Positions 44,828-51,962 of a stretch of DNA of 64,000 bases are shown piece by piece. How positions within the stretch are numbered: the stretch's first letter is position 1; every line of letters begins with the position of its first letter. Where the stretch lies: positions 6,576,119-6,640,118 of the forward strand of contig QVOM02000021.1 of assembly GCA_003586115.2 (NCBI GenBank), in the 5' to 3' direction. This DNA is from Salvator merianae (Eukaryota; Chordata; Lepidosauria; Squamata; Teiidae). The notes beneath the pieces were generated by a model that was not told the origin of the DNA, did no database searches, and saw only the letters and a program-made list of their open reading frames with translations. The position numbers and the translations under genes are program-made.

Positions 44828-45080
44828 TATATATATAAAAATTGAATGCTATATGTAAAATCATAAGATAGCAATCTTTAGCAGTTCCAAACATAATGTA
44901 ATCAGTCTTTATCTATGCCTAGCTCAAATGAAAATAGGCTGTGACAACACTGTATTGCGAATGGTCTCCAGTGGCAAACATGTCAATCGTGTAACACTCG
45001 AGTATCATCAGCTGGATCAACATGAAATGGAAAACAGAAAGGAAAACAGCCTCGAGGAGTTTTGTCCTTCAAGTATTTGA
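24325..45080 (+). CDS. CRHBP: Corticotropin-releasing hormone-binding protein, 7 coding exons spliced
   Basis: CRHBP is a secreted glycoprotein that binds CRH and urocortin 1 and limits their access to CRH receptors. Joining the seven exons gives 984 nt, or 327 residues plus stop; human CRHBP has 322. Residues 1-25 look like a signal peptide with a run of six leucines. Ten cysteines (65, 86, 109, 146, 188, 210, 242, 269, 282, 323) match the ten human disulfide cysteines with a constant offset of +5, so the extra residues lie near the N-terminus. Arg61 and Asp67 correspond to human Arg56 and Asp62, reported to affect ligand binding. Asn209-Cys-Ser is the conserved N-glycosylation site. Intron phases are 0,1,0,1,0,1 and every junction is GT-AG. 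No frameshift or internal stop was seen. Identification rests on near continuous similarity to the known vertebrate protein. Confidence 0.97.
24707..24803 (+). CDS. CRHBP: CRHBP coding exon 2
   Basis: This exon encodes residues 32-63 and the first base of Arg64. It follows the very short intron 1 (289 bases), whose acceptor ends in TCTCCAG. The peptide contains [15 protein letters not shown] and YRRAL, matching the human mature N-terminus. The stretch Gly-Asp-Ala-Gly-Asp before it differs from mammals. The donor is GTGAGT at 24804, in phase 1. Confidence 0.94.
24957..25125 (+). mobile_element. Sauria-type SINE in intron 2
   Basis: This tRNA-derived SINE has an A-box-like GTGTGGAGAGCGGTGG, the B-box GGTTCAAATGC (about 25025) and the following AGCCTAACCTAC segment. 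It sits on the downstream edge of the promoter CpG block, about 150 bases after exon 2. Confidence 0.6.
25627..25852 (+). mobile_element. Sauria-type SINE in intron 2
   Basis: A clear tRNA-related head (GAGTTCAAATCTC B-box) is followed by ACCATGGAAGCTTATTAGG, TGACCCTGGGCAGG and CTACCTCACAAGG. The tail is AACAAATAAATAA. The order matches the squamate Sauria SINE family. Confidence 0.82.
26418..26472. repeat. Compound microsatellite (GT)n(GA)n
   Basis: A GT run (26418-26435) merges into a GA run ending near 26472, within intron 2. Confidence 0.95.
26583..26715 (+). repeat. Dispersed SINE-like repeat
   Basis: The words AAGACATAGCCATGTTAG, CATCTTAGAAACTAACA and CTACTTCATCAGATGCATG recur at 43852-43962 plus 44371-44386, where the copy is split by a transposon. 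A widespread reptilian repeat; the exact family is not assigned. Confidence 0.6.
27155..27370. mobile_element. Small DNA transposon (MITE) in intron 2
   Basis: The inverted ends are AAGGCTGCAATCACATGC with GCTAAAAAAGC on the left, and GCTTTTTTACTGCATTTGG with GCCTC on the right. A central inverted pair (AAAATGCACTTTGG, AAATGCATTTTCTGG) is present. It lies about 520 bases before exon 3. Confidence 0.6.
27889..28046 (+). CDS. CRHBP: CRHBP coding exon 3
   Basis: This exon completes Arg64 and encodes Cys65 to Lys116, with cysteines 65, 86 and 109. It includes Asp67, equivalent to a human residue implicated in ligand contact. The acceptor is CTGCAG at 27883-27888 and the donor is GTAATA at 28047, in phase 0. 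The motif [17 protein letters not shown] is close to the mammalian protein. Confidence 0.96.
28047..29206. other. CRHBP intron 3, proximal part, no gene
   Basis: This stretch has no recognisable gene. 28690-29030 is GC-richer and unassigned. The rest looks like ordinary intron. Confidence 0.4.
29207..29320. repeat. Dispersed repeat shared with 6600-6760
   Basis: A TTATTT-rich start, TTTCAGAGCAGCTTACAA and CCCCTGTCCTCAGGGC correspond to the copy at 6600-6760. Confidence 0.5.
29310..29600 (-). mobile_element. CR1 LINE 3' end
   Basis: This is the reverse complement of the CR1 3' end: GAGCCCTGCTGCATCGGG, TCTAGTCCAGCATCCTGTCT, ACTGCTTCTGGGCATTCTC, then the TCCATTCTAGTA and AATCCATTCTTA body. It lies in CRHBP intron 3. 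Confidence 0.8.
30308..32695 (-). mobile_element. Bov-B (RTE) LINE, 5'-truncated, antisense in CRHBP intron 3
   Basis: The minus-strand translation gives, in element order, [16 protein letters not shown] (endonuclease end, about 32670), [20 protein letters not shown] (about 32200), the reverse transcriptase entry [20 protein letters not shown] (about 32080), [20 protein letters not shown] (about 31750) and a 3' tail matching GCCATTAAGTCACATCCGAC (about 30330). Frames are broken in several places. A 388-bp element (30567-30954) interrupts it. Bov-B is abundant in squamates and known for horizontal transfer among vertebrates. Confidence 0.93.
30567..30954. mobile_element. Multi-hairpin DNA transposon inserted in Bov-B, AAT duplication
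   Basis: The ends are GGGCCTATTCACACTT and AAGTGCAAAAATGGCC, flanked by AAT on both sides. Hairpins: TAGCAAGCATT (30588-30598) with 30602-30612; GGAACCTTACGTGAAGC (about 30693) with GCTTCAGGTAAGGTTCC; and a 42-base near palindrome at 30898-30939. It is younger than the Bov-B copy it splits. Confidence 0.75.
32696..34111. other. CRHBP intron 3, middle part, no gene
   Basis: No exon or clear repeat was recognised here. A short piece at 33160-33310 resembles a CR1-like body. The remainder is undiagnosed. Confidence 0.35.
34112..34281 (+). mobile_element. Sauria-type SINE in intron 3
   Basis: GAGCCAGCGTAGTATGGTTA (A-box region), GGGTTGAATCCCCACTCC (B-box), GCCTTGGGCCACTCAC and CTACCTCACACAG follow in the order of the squamate SINE. 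The 3' part is truncated. It lies 540 bases before exon 4. Confidence 0.88.
34821..35031 (+). CDS. CRHBP: CRHBP coding exon 4
   Basis: The largest coding exon (211 bases) encodes residues 117-186 and the first base of Pro187. It begins [15 protein letters not shown], the most conserved stretch of the family, and carries Cys146 plus the [19 protein letters not shown] block. The acceptor is CCTCTAG at 34814-34820 and the donor is GTAAGC at 35032, in phase 1. Intron 3 before it (6774 bases) is the longest and holds the Bov-B LINE. Confidence 0.97.
35100..35551. mobile_element. Hairpin-bearing MITE family 2, in intron 4
   Basis: The ends are GGTTGCTTCCAGACAG and the inverted CTGTTTGGACACAGCC. 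Near the right, CTATGTTGGGATT (35465-35477) pairs with AATCCCAACATAG (35496-35508) around a CCACAGATATGTGTGG centre. It is related to pieces at 58192-58497, 60233-60402 and 55770-56205. It begins 68 bases after exon 4. Confidence 0.6.
36018..36271. mobile_element. Small DNA transposon in intron 4
   Basis: The right end CCTTTATTATGTCTGAACAC and the core GCCCCTCCCCCCTCTCATGA relate it, inverted, to the element at 62080-62282, where GTTCATGAGTGGGGGAGGGG is found. The left end is unclear. Confidence 0.45.
36675..36745 (-). mobile_element. CR1 3'-terminal fragment
   Basis: AAGTTGGAAGGAACATTTAG and GTCATTGAGTCTGATCCCCT match the CR1 3' end also seen at 39430-39480. It is about 270 bases before exon 5. 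Confidence 0.55.
37010..37158 (+). CDS. CRHBP: CRHBP coding exon 5
   Basis: This exon completes Pro187 and encodes Cys188 to Lys236, including cysteines 188 and 210 and the glycosylation site Asn209-Cys-Ser. The acceptor is TTCTGAAG at 37002-37009, with a pyrimidine-rich tract just upstream. The donor is GTGAGT at 37159, in phase 0. Confidence 0.96.
37252..37375 (+). mobile_element. tRNA-derived SINE fragment in intron 5
   Basis: CAGTTTAGTGGTAGAACGC (A-box) and the decayed B-box region TTTCCAGTCCAAC, then CATCTCCA, match the head of a common squamate SINE, which differs from the Sauria type. Confidence 0.5.
37376..39419. other. CRHBP intron 5, no exon; short fragments only
   Basis: No exon was recognised. 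37690-37745 has the dispersed GAACTACAATTCCCACC motif (compare 47615-47745). GCATGCCTTTAAGGCATGC at 38834-38852 is a short palindrome within an undiagnosed repeat (about 38780-39230). The rest shows nothing clear. Confidence 0.4.
39420..39836 (-). mobile_element. CR1 LINE 3' fragment
   Basis: The minus strand reads [39 protein letters not shown] and the tail rc(AGAATCATAGAGTTGGAAGG), characteristic of CR1. It lies in CRHBP intron 5. Confidence 0.92.
39861..40279. mobile_element. DNA transposon with perfect 19-bp inverted ends, intron 5
   Basis: AGGGCCTTTCTGCACTTAC at 39861-39879 is matched exactly in inverted form at 40261-40279, and CAG flanks both ends. The interior is partly palindromic around 40090-40130 (CCCATTTCAACAGTG, then GTGCTACTGAAATGGG). 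Perfect ends suggest a young insertion. Confidence 0.8.
40295..41393 (+). mobile_element. CR1 LINE 3' portion, intron 5
   Basis: [11 protein letters not shown] then [10 protein letters not shown] (about 40325-40385) is a reverse transcriptase motif. [20 protein letters not shown] (40886-40950) and a GATCCAGTGGGACAT/TATGTTCTTAAC 3' end follow. Frames are broken. It ends about 130 bases before exon 6. Confidence 0.85.
41521..41638 (+). CDS. CRHBP: CRHBP coding exon 6
   Basis: This exon encodes Asn237 to Pro275 plus the first base of Ala276, with cysteines 242 and 269 and the conserved [17 protein letters not shown]. The acceptor is TTTTCACAG and the donor is GTGAGT at 41639, in phase 1. Its start overlaps the region matching the human Ser234-Ala235 autolytic cleavage site; here the residues are Ser239-Thr240. 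Confidence 0.96.
42272..42721. mobile_element. Multi-hairpin DNA transposon, intron 6
   Basis: The ends are GGGCTTGTTCGCACTT and AAGTGTGTACAGGCCC. Three perfect hairpins occur: CACCATGGAATGTT (42290-42303) with 42312-42325; AGCTGTGGAGCAC (42576-42588) with 42595-42607; CACTAGTGAG (42674-42683) with 42694-42703. It shares hairpin order with copies at 8491, 15062, 43963 and 61727. Confidence 0.8.
43198..43382. mobile_element. GC-rich foldback element with 8-bp target duplication
   Basis: Almost the whole 185 bp is one inverted repeat, with ends GGCTTTAAGCC and GGCTTAAAGCC and inner arms including GCAGTACGGAGGCCC. It centres on GTTACTAGCAAC near 43290 and is flanked by GCAGCCAC on both sides (43190-43197, 43383-43390). 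The 8-bp duplication suits the hAT superfamily. It lies in CRHBP intron 6. Confidence 0.85.
43852..44386 (+). repeat. SINE-like repeat split by a multi-hairpin transposon
   Basis: AGACATAGCCGTGTTAGGC, CACCTTAGAGACTAACAAAG and GAGCTTTTGTAGAC (43858-43959) continue after the insertion as CCTACTTCATCAGAT (44371-44385). It is the same repeat as 26583-26715, which has no interruption. Confidence 0.7.
43963..44367. mobile_element. Multi-hairpin DNA transposon, inverted relative to 42272
   Basis: The ends are GGGTCTGTTGCACTTTTC and GTAAGTGCAAAAAAGCCCC, with TAA/TCA flanks. Hairpins: TAGTGAGCATGCAGACACTCACTA near 43983; AGCTGTGGAGC paired with GCTCTACAGCT near 44031; CCATCTTGGAATGTT (44312-44326) with 44335-44349, two mismatches. 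Confidence 0.75.
44768..44838. repeat. Compound microsatellite (CT)n(AT)n(AC)n(AT)n
   Basis: Runs of CT, AT, AC and AT in sequence, 85 bases upstream of CRHBP exon 7. Confidence 0.97.
44923..45080 (+). CDS. CRHBP: CRHBP coding exon 7 with stop codon
   Basis: This exon completes Ala276 and encodes through Ile327 and a TGA stop at 45078-45080. It carries cysteines 282 and 323 and the block [19 protein letters not shown]. The C-terminal 20 residues are the least conserved part; the human tail is richer in Pro and Gly. The acceptor is ATGCCTAG at 44915-44922, in phase 1, 85 bases after a long AT/AC microsatellite. Confidence 0.95.
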
Positions 45081-45600
45081 GAAGCCAGACAATTAAGAAG
45101 TCACTCTTGGTTGTAATGTAGCATTAATTTTTCAACAGTTCAGTTTATGAAACATTTCTAGTGTACAAATACTTAAGTTTTCACAGGAAACCATTATTTC
45201 CAAGATCAGAACAGTATTAATGCATTTAGTATGTCCCGTACACACATTTGAATGGATTCCAAAATGAGTACTGATGCATGTACAGTCCGCCAGTTTAGAG
45301 CAAAGAACAAGCACACACACAATCAGAGTGCATGTTTCCAGTGTAAATATTATCTAAATAACTAATTGCAATTTTGTATTCTTTTGAGAGTACCTGCAAA
45401 ACTGCAAAGACAATGAAGTTCATCTAGCAATCTCCCTTTTTTGCATTGGTTGTGAAACTACAAAGACACAGGTGGAAGCATTACATGTTGATTTTATAAG
45501 AGAATATTCTGTTTTAGTGTGTGCAAGATGAATTGCTTGTTAATTTATTGATACAAATGTACAATTATTTATAATAAAATTTATAGCATGAAGCAGGGTT
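45081..45600 (+). other. CRHBP: CRHBP 3' untranslated region (predicted)
   Basis: AT-rich sequence free of recognised repeats follows the stop codon. It ends shortly after the first good poly(A) signal. A length of about 520 bases gives a mature mRNA near 1.6 kb, in line with vertebrate CRHBP mRNAs. Confidence 0.6.
45573..45578 (+). terminator. CRHBP: Poly(A) signal AATAAA of CRHBP
   Basis: The first canonical AATAAA after the CRHBP stop is followed by a T-rich run at 45599-45608. A second AATAAA at 45629-45634 could be an alternative signal. Confidence 0.6.
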
Positions 45601-45854
45601 TTTTTTTCCATTTCTTGGTATACACAAAAATAAATACTTTCAGTATTGGTAAAATGTGATTTTACTCCTCCATCCTTCTGCCTCAATCTGATCTATTAGT
45701 GGGTTGCAATGCTAGGATCAGTCACTGTACGAGTACTTCATATAAGTAGTTCCTATCAAATGTATTGGGCAGGTGGATCCGGATTCCTAGTATGCATCCC
45801 AGATTACAAAAGTCCTGCCTGTGTGTAATGTTTTGGAAGATTATGGAACTTGTT

Positions 45855-46168
45855 TTGAAGAAGAAGAAGAAGAACAACAACAACTACTTGGTTTTTATAC
45901 CCCGCTTTTCTTGGCCAAAGCTGACTCAAAGCGGCTTACAAGGTTATTTTTTCGCCCGAAGGCTTACATCTGTCTATCTTCCGCATCACACAATGTGATG
46001 CTCCCTATTTATCTACTTGCAATTACTTGCTTTAGAACAGCTAGGTTGGCTGGAGCTAGAGGCCAGTAGAGGGCGCTCATCCCCTCTACACGGCAGACAG
46101 GGGCCTTGAACTCCGATCCTCCTATTGAAAGATCAGTGCCTTAGCCTTCTGTACCACCTCAGTGGCTT
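45855..46168 (-). mobile_element. tRNA-derived SINE, minus strand
   Basis: Read on the minus strand it begins CCACTGAGGTGGTACAGAAG (A-box) and continues with ATCGGAGTTCAAGGCCCC (B-box), TGCCGTGTAGAGG and AAGCCTTCGGGCGAAAA, ending in a CTTCTTCTTC tail. It interrupts a duplicated segment present without it at 46950-47065. Confidence 0.75.
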
Positions 46169-46290
46169 TTGGGTACCACTGAGTCGTAGCTGACTCCTAG
46201 TTGACTGCATGGACATCTCTATGCAGTTTTCTTGGCAGAGATACAGAAGTAGTTCACCACTGCCTACTTCCAGGGGGAGACACTTTCTTC
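46169..46290 (+). mobile_element. Bov-B-like 3' tail fragment
   Basis: GGTACCACTGAGTCGTAGCT, GACTGCATGGACATC, TTTCTTGGCAGAGATACA and TTCACCACTGCCTACTTCC match the Bov-B/Sauria 3' tail order. A shorter related piece occurs at 47030-47065. Confidence 0.6.
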
Positions 46291-46299
46291 CTTATAAAG

Positions 46300-47270
46300 T
46301 CTACAGATCACTGAAGTAACATTATGGTGGGTATCAACTCAGCCTGAAGAATTAGAGTACCAGTTTTTAATTCTATAAAACAAGTGAACAGGTGTTAGAT
46401 ATTTATAGACATATCCATTCATCTTGGCAAGTTATTGAAGCTATAAGATGAACGCCTTTGTTTGCAATGTGATGTAATAACACTTTCAGGAACGTTGCCT
46501 TACAGTGTGGGGAAATTACATATCTTTACAGATGCTGGCATTTCCTCAAAATGCGGGCCATCAGACACGCAAACGCTGATTCAACACTGTACCAGAATCA
46601 ATTTCCAGGAGCTCTCTGTGGCCAGCCCCTTTTCTATCATTTATTTCACGCACGTAGCAAGTTCCCAAAAGCTGACTTAGATGACTAACATGCCAGCATG
46701 AGACGGAGAGGGAGAAAGCGTAGGACTATCCCGCCCTACGAATAAATCAAAATTTTAGGGCGATAAGCCAGCAGAATCTGGAGACAGCCTCAGAATCTTC
46801 TAGTTCATAAAAACATGTTCTAAATTTCATATTTGTGTACAGAGATGCAAGTTCAGAAAATGTTATCTTTAGTCATTTTCCAAACCCAAAGCTTCTCACT
46901 CAGGTTCAAGCATTTAATTCATATCAAGTTTATTGGGTGGGGTGGGGGGTATAGATTTTTAGTGTGCATCCCAGATTACAAAAGCCCTGCCTGCGTGTAA
47001 TGTTTTGGATGATTATGGAACTTGTTGTTGGGTACCACTTAGTCGTAGCCTGATACTACTGGACTCTAATTCCTGTCTGTTCAGATGATAAAGTCCAGCA
47101 ATATCTGGAAGGATCCAAATTTCATTCCGCTAAATGTTATAGTTAATCCAGATCAGGATATGACACAGGGTAGCTTCTGTTGGTGGCAACAGTAGACTCT
47201 GGTCATGGCAATTACAGAATTACATTGCAGTTAAAATATACACAAATAGCTCTTGATTATTAAACTCCTT
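46300..47270. other. Intergenic; unique block and a small duplication
   Basis: 46440-46730 looks unique, with unusually many CpG for this region; nothing is coded. 46950-47065 repeats 45775-45856 plus 46169-46200. Confidence 0.4.
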
Positions 47271-47430
47271 CCAAATATTGTCCTGCCAAGGTTGGAGGCA
47301 GGGATATATTTTAAGTAAGTTTTATATTGTTTTATTTATTTATTAATTTGAATGTTGTGACTCACCCTGGGACCTTTGAGTGAGGGATGGAATATAAATG
47401 CTTGAAAAAATAAAATAAAATAAATAATCC
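47270..47430 (+). mobile_element. L2 LINE 3' tail
   Basis: CTGCCAAGGTTGGAGGCAGG, GTGACTCACCCTGGGACC and TGGAATATAAATGC, followed by AATAAAATAAAATAA. Confidence 0.7.
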
Positions 47431-47614
47431 TGATCAAAGTTGCAGTAGGGCCAAAGAGATGAAGCTTCCACCTGAAAGGCATAATCCCCTGTCTGCCTCA
47501 ACTCTTCCCACATATAATAAACTCACATCTTGTTTGACCACTAGTCTGACACTTGGAGTGTTTAGATGGAAATTCTGTGATGCAAGCAAAGAAAATCCCC
47601 TATAGTCCATATCA

Positions 47615-47745
47615 GTGTTGGACCAGCCTTTTTTAACTTGCTGCCCTCCAAATTTCTTGAACTACAGCTCGCATCATTCCTGACCACTGATTATGTTGGC
47701 TGGGGCTGATGGAGGTTGGAGTCCAAAATACTGGAAAGGCATCAG
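47615..47745. repeat. Dispersed inverted repeat (GAACTACAGCTC family)
   Basis: TTGAACTACAGCTCGCATC and GGCTGGGGCTGATGG, GTTGGAGTCCAAAA form inverted halves of a common reptilian small element. Fragments also occur at 27425-27515 and 37690-37745. Confidence 0.6.
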
Positions 47746-48789
47746 ATTAGCGTAAAACATGGATTATAAAACTTCCTCACCAGAATAGAAATCCTGATAG
47801 ACCCAGAACCTGAAATGAATCAAATCCTGGGATTTCCTCAAACACAGAAAAATTCTTGTGGGTTCTGTGCCTATGATAAGATAAACATGTAACACGAAAT
47901 AACAATGTGTCTCTCAGTGATGAAATCTCTTATTGTGTCTTTGGATGCCTAAGGTTTATTCATACTAGACCTCTCTTTAGGATCCAGCATACCTGGAGAT
48001 CATAACTGCCACTAGCAGTGAAGTCCTACCCTTTTTAGTCAAACTGAGCTGGATTTTAACATGCTGAAAACAGTCTTTTCATCAAGTAAATGTGAGATTC
48101 TTGCCAACTTTACAAAAGGAAGCTATTAACTTGTCTCATGGCTACTAAAAGAATATTATAGGCTCTTTATGTCTGACAAGGCATTTTTATTAACAGCTAA
48201 CGAGAGAAGAGTAAGTTTGACAGTTTTGATTGCCTTTTGACAAGTAATTTGAAGTAGTTCCATACACACAGCAACCAAAAAGTTAGTAATTTCTCAAGAC
48301 CATTACTTGTGTACCAAATATCAAAATCAGTTCTTAGTCAGGAGCTATACAATGCCTTAATGATGCTGTGGGATCAAAGGACATGGAGTCCTCAGCCAAA
48401 CATTCTGCCTTAAGCACTTTGATGGAGCTTTAATGGCAGAACAGGAGAAAGCACTTTTCACAGTTTGTTCCCATTGTGGTGCCCTGGTGCCATGCTACTG
48501 CTTGGTCCTTTCTGCACTGGGCCTTATTCTAAATTACACCACCATCAGTGAGAGCCCTGGAAACATGGGCTGGCATCAGCCAATGGGAGGTGAGCAGGGA
48601 AGACAGCAACACTGATGGAGGAAAAAAAGCAAGCCAGGTAGGAGACTATTAGGTGCTTATTTTAAAAACTGTGATGTAGCTTTTTCTCCTGCATCCACAC
48701 TTGGGGCGTTCAAAAAATGCACAGTCCGATCATAGCCATATATACCTAAATACAGGGCTCTGCACATTCTTAAGAAATTACGTCACTTA
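47746..48789. other. Intergenic, no gene recognised
   Basis: 48040-48310 looks unique and AT-rich. A GGTCCTTTCTGCACTGGGC segment at about 48505 resembles one arm of the foldback family at 22561. No coding content was seen. Confidence 0.35.
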
Positions 48790-49235
48790 GGGTGCCTCCT
48801 GATGTAGCTTAAAACCCATACTTCTCCCAAGACTATACTGGGAATGCCCAGGGCTATATTAGGCATTCCCAATATAGTCCCAGGATACTGAAGTGATATC
48901 CCAAAACATTGCTATTATAGTAAATGCATAATAGTGATTGCTTACCTCTATCTACCGATTCCTTATGTTGTTCCAAATACCCAGATGCTAGCCAAGTGCA
49001 AAGAAAAAAAGGGAAGTGGATGGGTGTTTGGCTAACATCTGGGTATTTGAATCAGGAACAACAGCACAAGGAACTGGCAGATGGAGATAAGGGCTTGGGA
49101 TTCCTCCTGCTCTCTGGCAGGGGCAGCAAGAAGCAATTGCAGGGTCTAAAGAAGATCCTACAATTGCCTCCTGCTGTCTGGAGGCACCCTTGGGGTACAG
49201 CCAGACATCATACGGATAATCTGTATTGGGGAGGA
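48790..49235. mobile_element. Decayed hairpin-bearing element
   Basis: ACTATACTGGGAATGCC pairs with GGCATTCCCAATATAGT (about 48831-48880). AAATACCCAGATGCTAGCCA (about 48975) pairs with TTGGCTAACATCTGGGTATT (about 49030). Ends were not resolved. Confidence 0.5.
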
Positions 49236-50485
49236 ACAAGGATCAAGTATATATTCCAGTCATTCCCACGTTTGTATTATAACATGGTCTTAATTCGGAC
49301 TTGATCAGTCCTCATTTTTCCCATGCTCCACCCCTCACCAAATTTCCCTTCCTGTGTGATCAGTGATTGGAGGCAGTCCCAGCATTCAAATCTTGACTTC
49401 ACAGGGGTGGGAAAGTCACTCCATCATCTGTATTTTCCTGCTGCTGTATCAGAATTCCCTTGACGGCATTACTGGTCATTCACTGTTTGTTGTTTTCCCC
49501 CTCTCCAGTCTATATCCACCCAAGCACAGCTTCAATTCCACATCTACCACACAGTAAGGCTTCTTGAACACCAGGTCTCAATTTCTTCTTCTTTGTAATT
49601 GCTGTCTTGTGCAATTATGCAATTTCAAAGCAGCAAGAGGGGAGAGCTCATTCAACAGTGGGAATGTGTGAGGGGATCAATATTTGTGATAGTGAAGTTA
49701 GCACATAGACTCCATCCCATCTCCTCCCCCCCAGACATCCATGGTAACATGTGTCCCACAATGAAGTTGTGTGGTACAGATGACAAAGTTGGTGGTGACA
49801 TGGATTATTATTAGGTTAAGGGGACTGCATCCTCCAACAGGTACACCAACCATATGTACCCCCACTCCCAGCATTCTCAAAGAAGACTGATAGGCTGTAT
49901 TGTGCTATTTGCCCTACCCTCACTGAAGCACAGTGCTAATTTTATGCAAAACCCCTCTTTTAATAAAAGGAAACATTTTTCTTGTGCATTGCTAAAGGAA
50001 AAGGGAGGAAAGATTGTGTCCTTCTCCTTGCAGGGACTGGAGAAAAAGGAGGAGGAATGTATTTTGAGAGTGGACTGTGGTGCCCAGCCAACTGTGGAAC
50101 AGGGTGTTGTCCAAGGCAAACAAAGCATAACTTCCACTATGTCTTCTCTTCTGTTAAAAAATCAAACAGTTTGAAGGTGCGAAATGGGACAATGCTGCAG
50201 AAACCAAGAAATATATGCCAGGTGTTGCGCTCTCTTCCCACCACAACATTGACATTCTCACACTTCTGAAGACAATACCTACAACAAGGTCTGTCATTGG
50301 ACAGGAGGAAATGGAGAGCCCTCCCTCTGCACACCCAAAAAGTACTGTTTTTCCCTGAAATAGTCTACTCACGTGTTCTCACTTTGTAAAATAAAATGAG
50401 TTAACAATCTGAAACAGGCTGAGAATTCACTTAATCCAAATGCAAAATAGTCCTAATTTTGGCAGTCTAGTCCAGAAAAAGAATG
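49236..50485. mobile_element. 1.2-kb DNA transposon copy B, decayed
   Basis: CTCCACCCCTCACCAAATTT, GTGATTGGAGGCAGTCCCAG, CAAATCTTGACTTCACAGG and later GTCTGTCATTGGACAGGAGG and AGTCCAGAAAAAG follow the order of copy A with many substitutions. It lies head-to-tail before copy C. Confidence 0.65.
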
Positions 50486-51684
50486 GAAGGCTGTGGTCCA
50501 ACATTGTAAATTTAATCTGTTATCAGAAGAGTACAAGGACTGAATTCGTCTTCTGATCATTCCCACAGTTACATTTTAATACAGACTCAATTCGTACTTG
50601 CTCGTTCTCATACTGATGTTTCCTGTGCTTGGCACAGAGAAACAGTACCTTTCCTGTCTCCACCCCTCGTCAAATTCTCCTCCCTGTGTAGTCAGTGATT
50701 GGCTGCAGTCCCAACGTTCAAATCTTGACGTCACAGAGGCAGGAAAGTCAAGCTTCGCTCTCTGTATGTCCCCGCTGCTGCCTCAGAACATGGATTCACA
50801 TGGCAGTCTTACTAGTCATTCACCATTTGCTCCGTCTCCCCCCTACAGCCTCTATCTACACAAGCAGAACTTTAAAATCATGTGTACTGCACAATTAAGC
50901 TTCTTAAAGGGCAGATGGCGATTTCTCCTCCCTTGCAAGTGCATTTTTGCGTAATTGCGCAATTTAAAAGTAGCGCAAAAGCAGGGAGGGGTCTGTGAAG
51001 AACGGGAAACATGGGGAGGGAATGTGGGGGGGGCCTCTAATATCATGAAAGTGCATGGCCAGCAAATGGACTTTGCCTCATCTCCCCGCGAGACAACCGC
51101 AGTGGTATGTGTCCCCACCATGTAGCTGTGTGCTGCCGACGACAAAACTCATCTTGAGTGGGTTCTTTGTTGGGGTAAGAGGACTGCAAACCCAAACAGG
51201 CACAGTTTCTTTTTTGGTTTAATCAGCAGACGGAAGTGGAGGAAGCCTTTAATCTCTTCCTGGCAGTGACGAATGGGGGATAAAGAAAGAGAAAGGACTG
51301 CAGCTTAGTGGAGTAAAAAGGAGGATGGTTTTCTTTTCTCCTGGCAGTGACAGAAGGGGGAATAATGGTGGCAGAAGAAACTACTGCACTTCCTGCCCAC
51401 CCACAAAGTCTGTCATTGGATGGCACAAAATAGGAAGTCCTCCTTCTGCACCCCCCCAAAAGAGTATGGTCTCTCCCAAATAGTCTCCTTCCGCGTTCTC
51501 ACATTGCAAAGTAAAGCTGGCTAGCGATCTGGAACAGCTTGAGAACTCATTAAATCCAAATACAAAGTAGTCTGGATTTCACCAATTTAGTCCAGAAAAA
51601 CTACAGAAAGGCAAGATTCATGTCCCGCCAGTGGAAACTGAAGATGGCCTGTAAACTGATTAAATGCCATGTTGGAACGCGGCC
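50486..51684. mobile_element. 1.2-kb DNA transposon copy C
   Basis: It closely follows copy A: AAGAGTACAAGGACTGAATT, GATTGGCTGCAGTCCCAACG, TTGACGTCACAG (CRE at 50726-50733), AGTCTGTCATTGGATGGC and the end TTGGAACGCGGCC. The left end is partly lost. A further end fragment (CTGTAAACTGATTAAATGCC) lies at 51700-51770. Confidence 0.72.
50726..50733. promoter_or_regulatory. Second perfect CRE palindrome TGACGTCA
   Basis: Intact in copy C at the position equivalent to 13098-13105. It is 5.6 kb downstream of the CRHBP stop. Confidence 0.4.
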
Positions 51685-51849
51685 GAAAGGTAATATTTTG
51701 TCAAGCCAGCTGGAACTGAAGACAGCCTGTAAACTGATTAAATGCCTTGTTTCACCACACCCTTAAAGTACATATTATTTCTCTCTAGTTATATCTCTTG
51801 TTCAGACTAAGCTGGATTTAGCCAAACTTCCTTCTTCCTCCAAACTTCT

Positions 51850-51962
51850 TCCTTCCCCAGCCCATCCATGGCTGGAGATACTTTAATTTGGATTACTGCA
51901 CAAATCAGGGGGTTGCACTCAGTGACCTAAATGTCTCCTTTCAATGCTATGATTCTCTATAT
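51850..51962 (+). mobile_element. CR1 3'-terminal fragment
   Basis: CAGTGACCTAAATGTCTCC and ATGCTATGATTCTCTAT are a diverged CR1 3' end in plus orientation. Confidence 0.45.

Noticed and set aside
48924..49304. 126-residue open frame
   Set aside because: It spans a decayed hairpin element and the start of transposon copy B.
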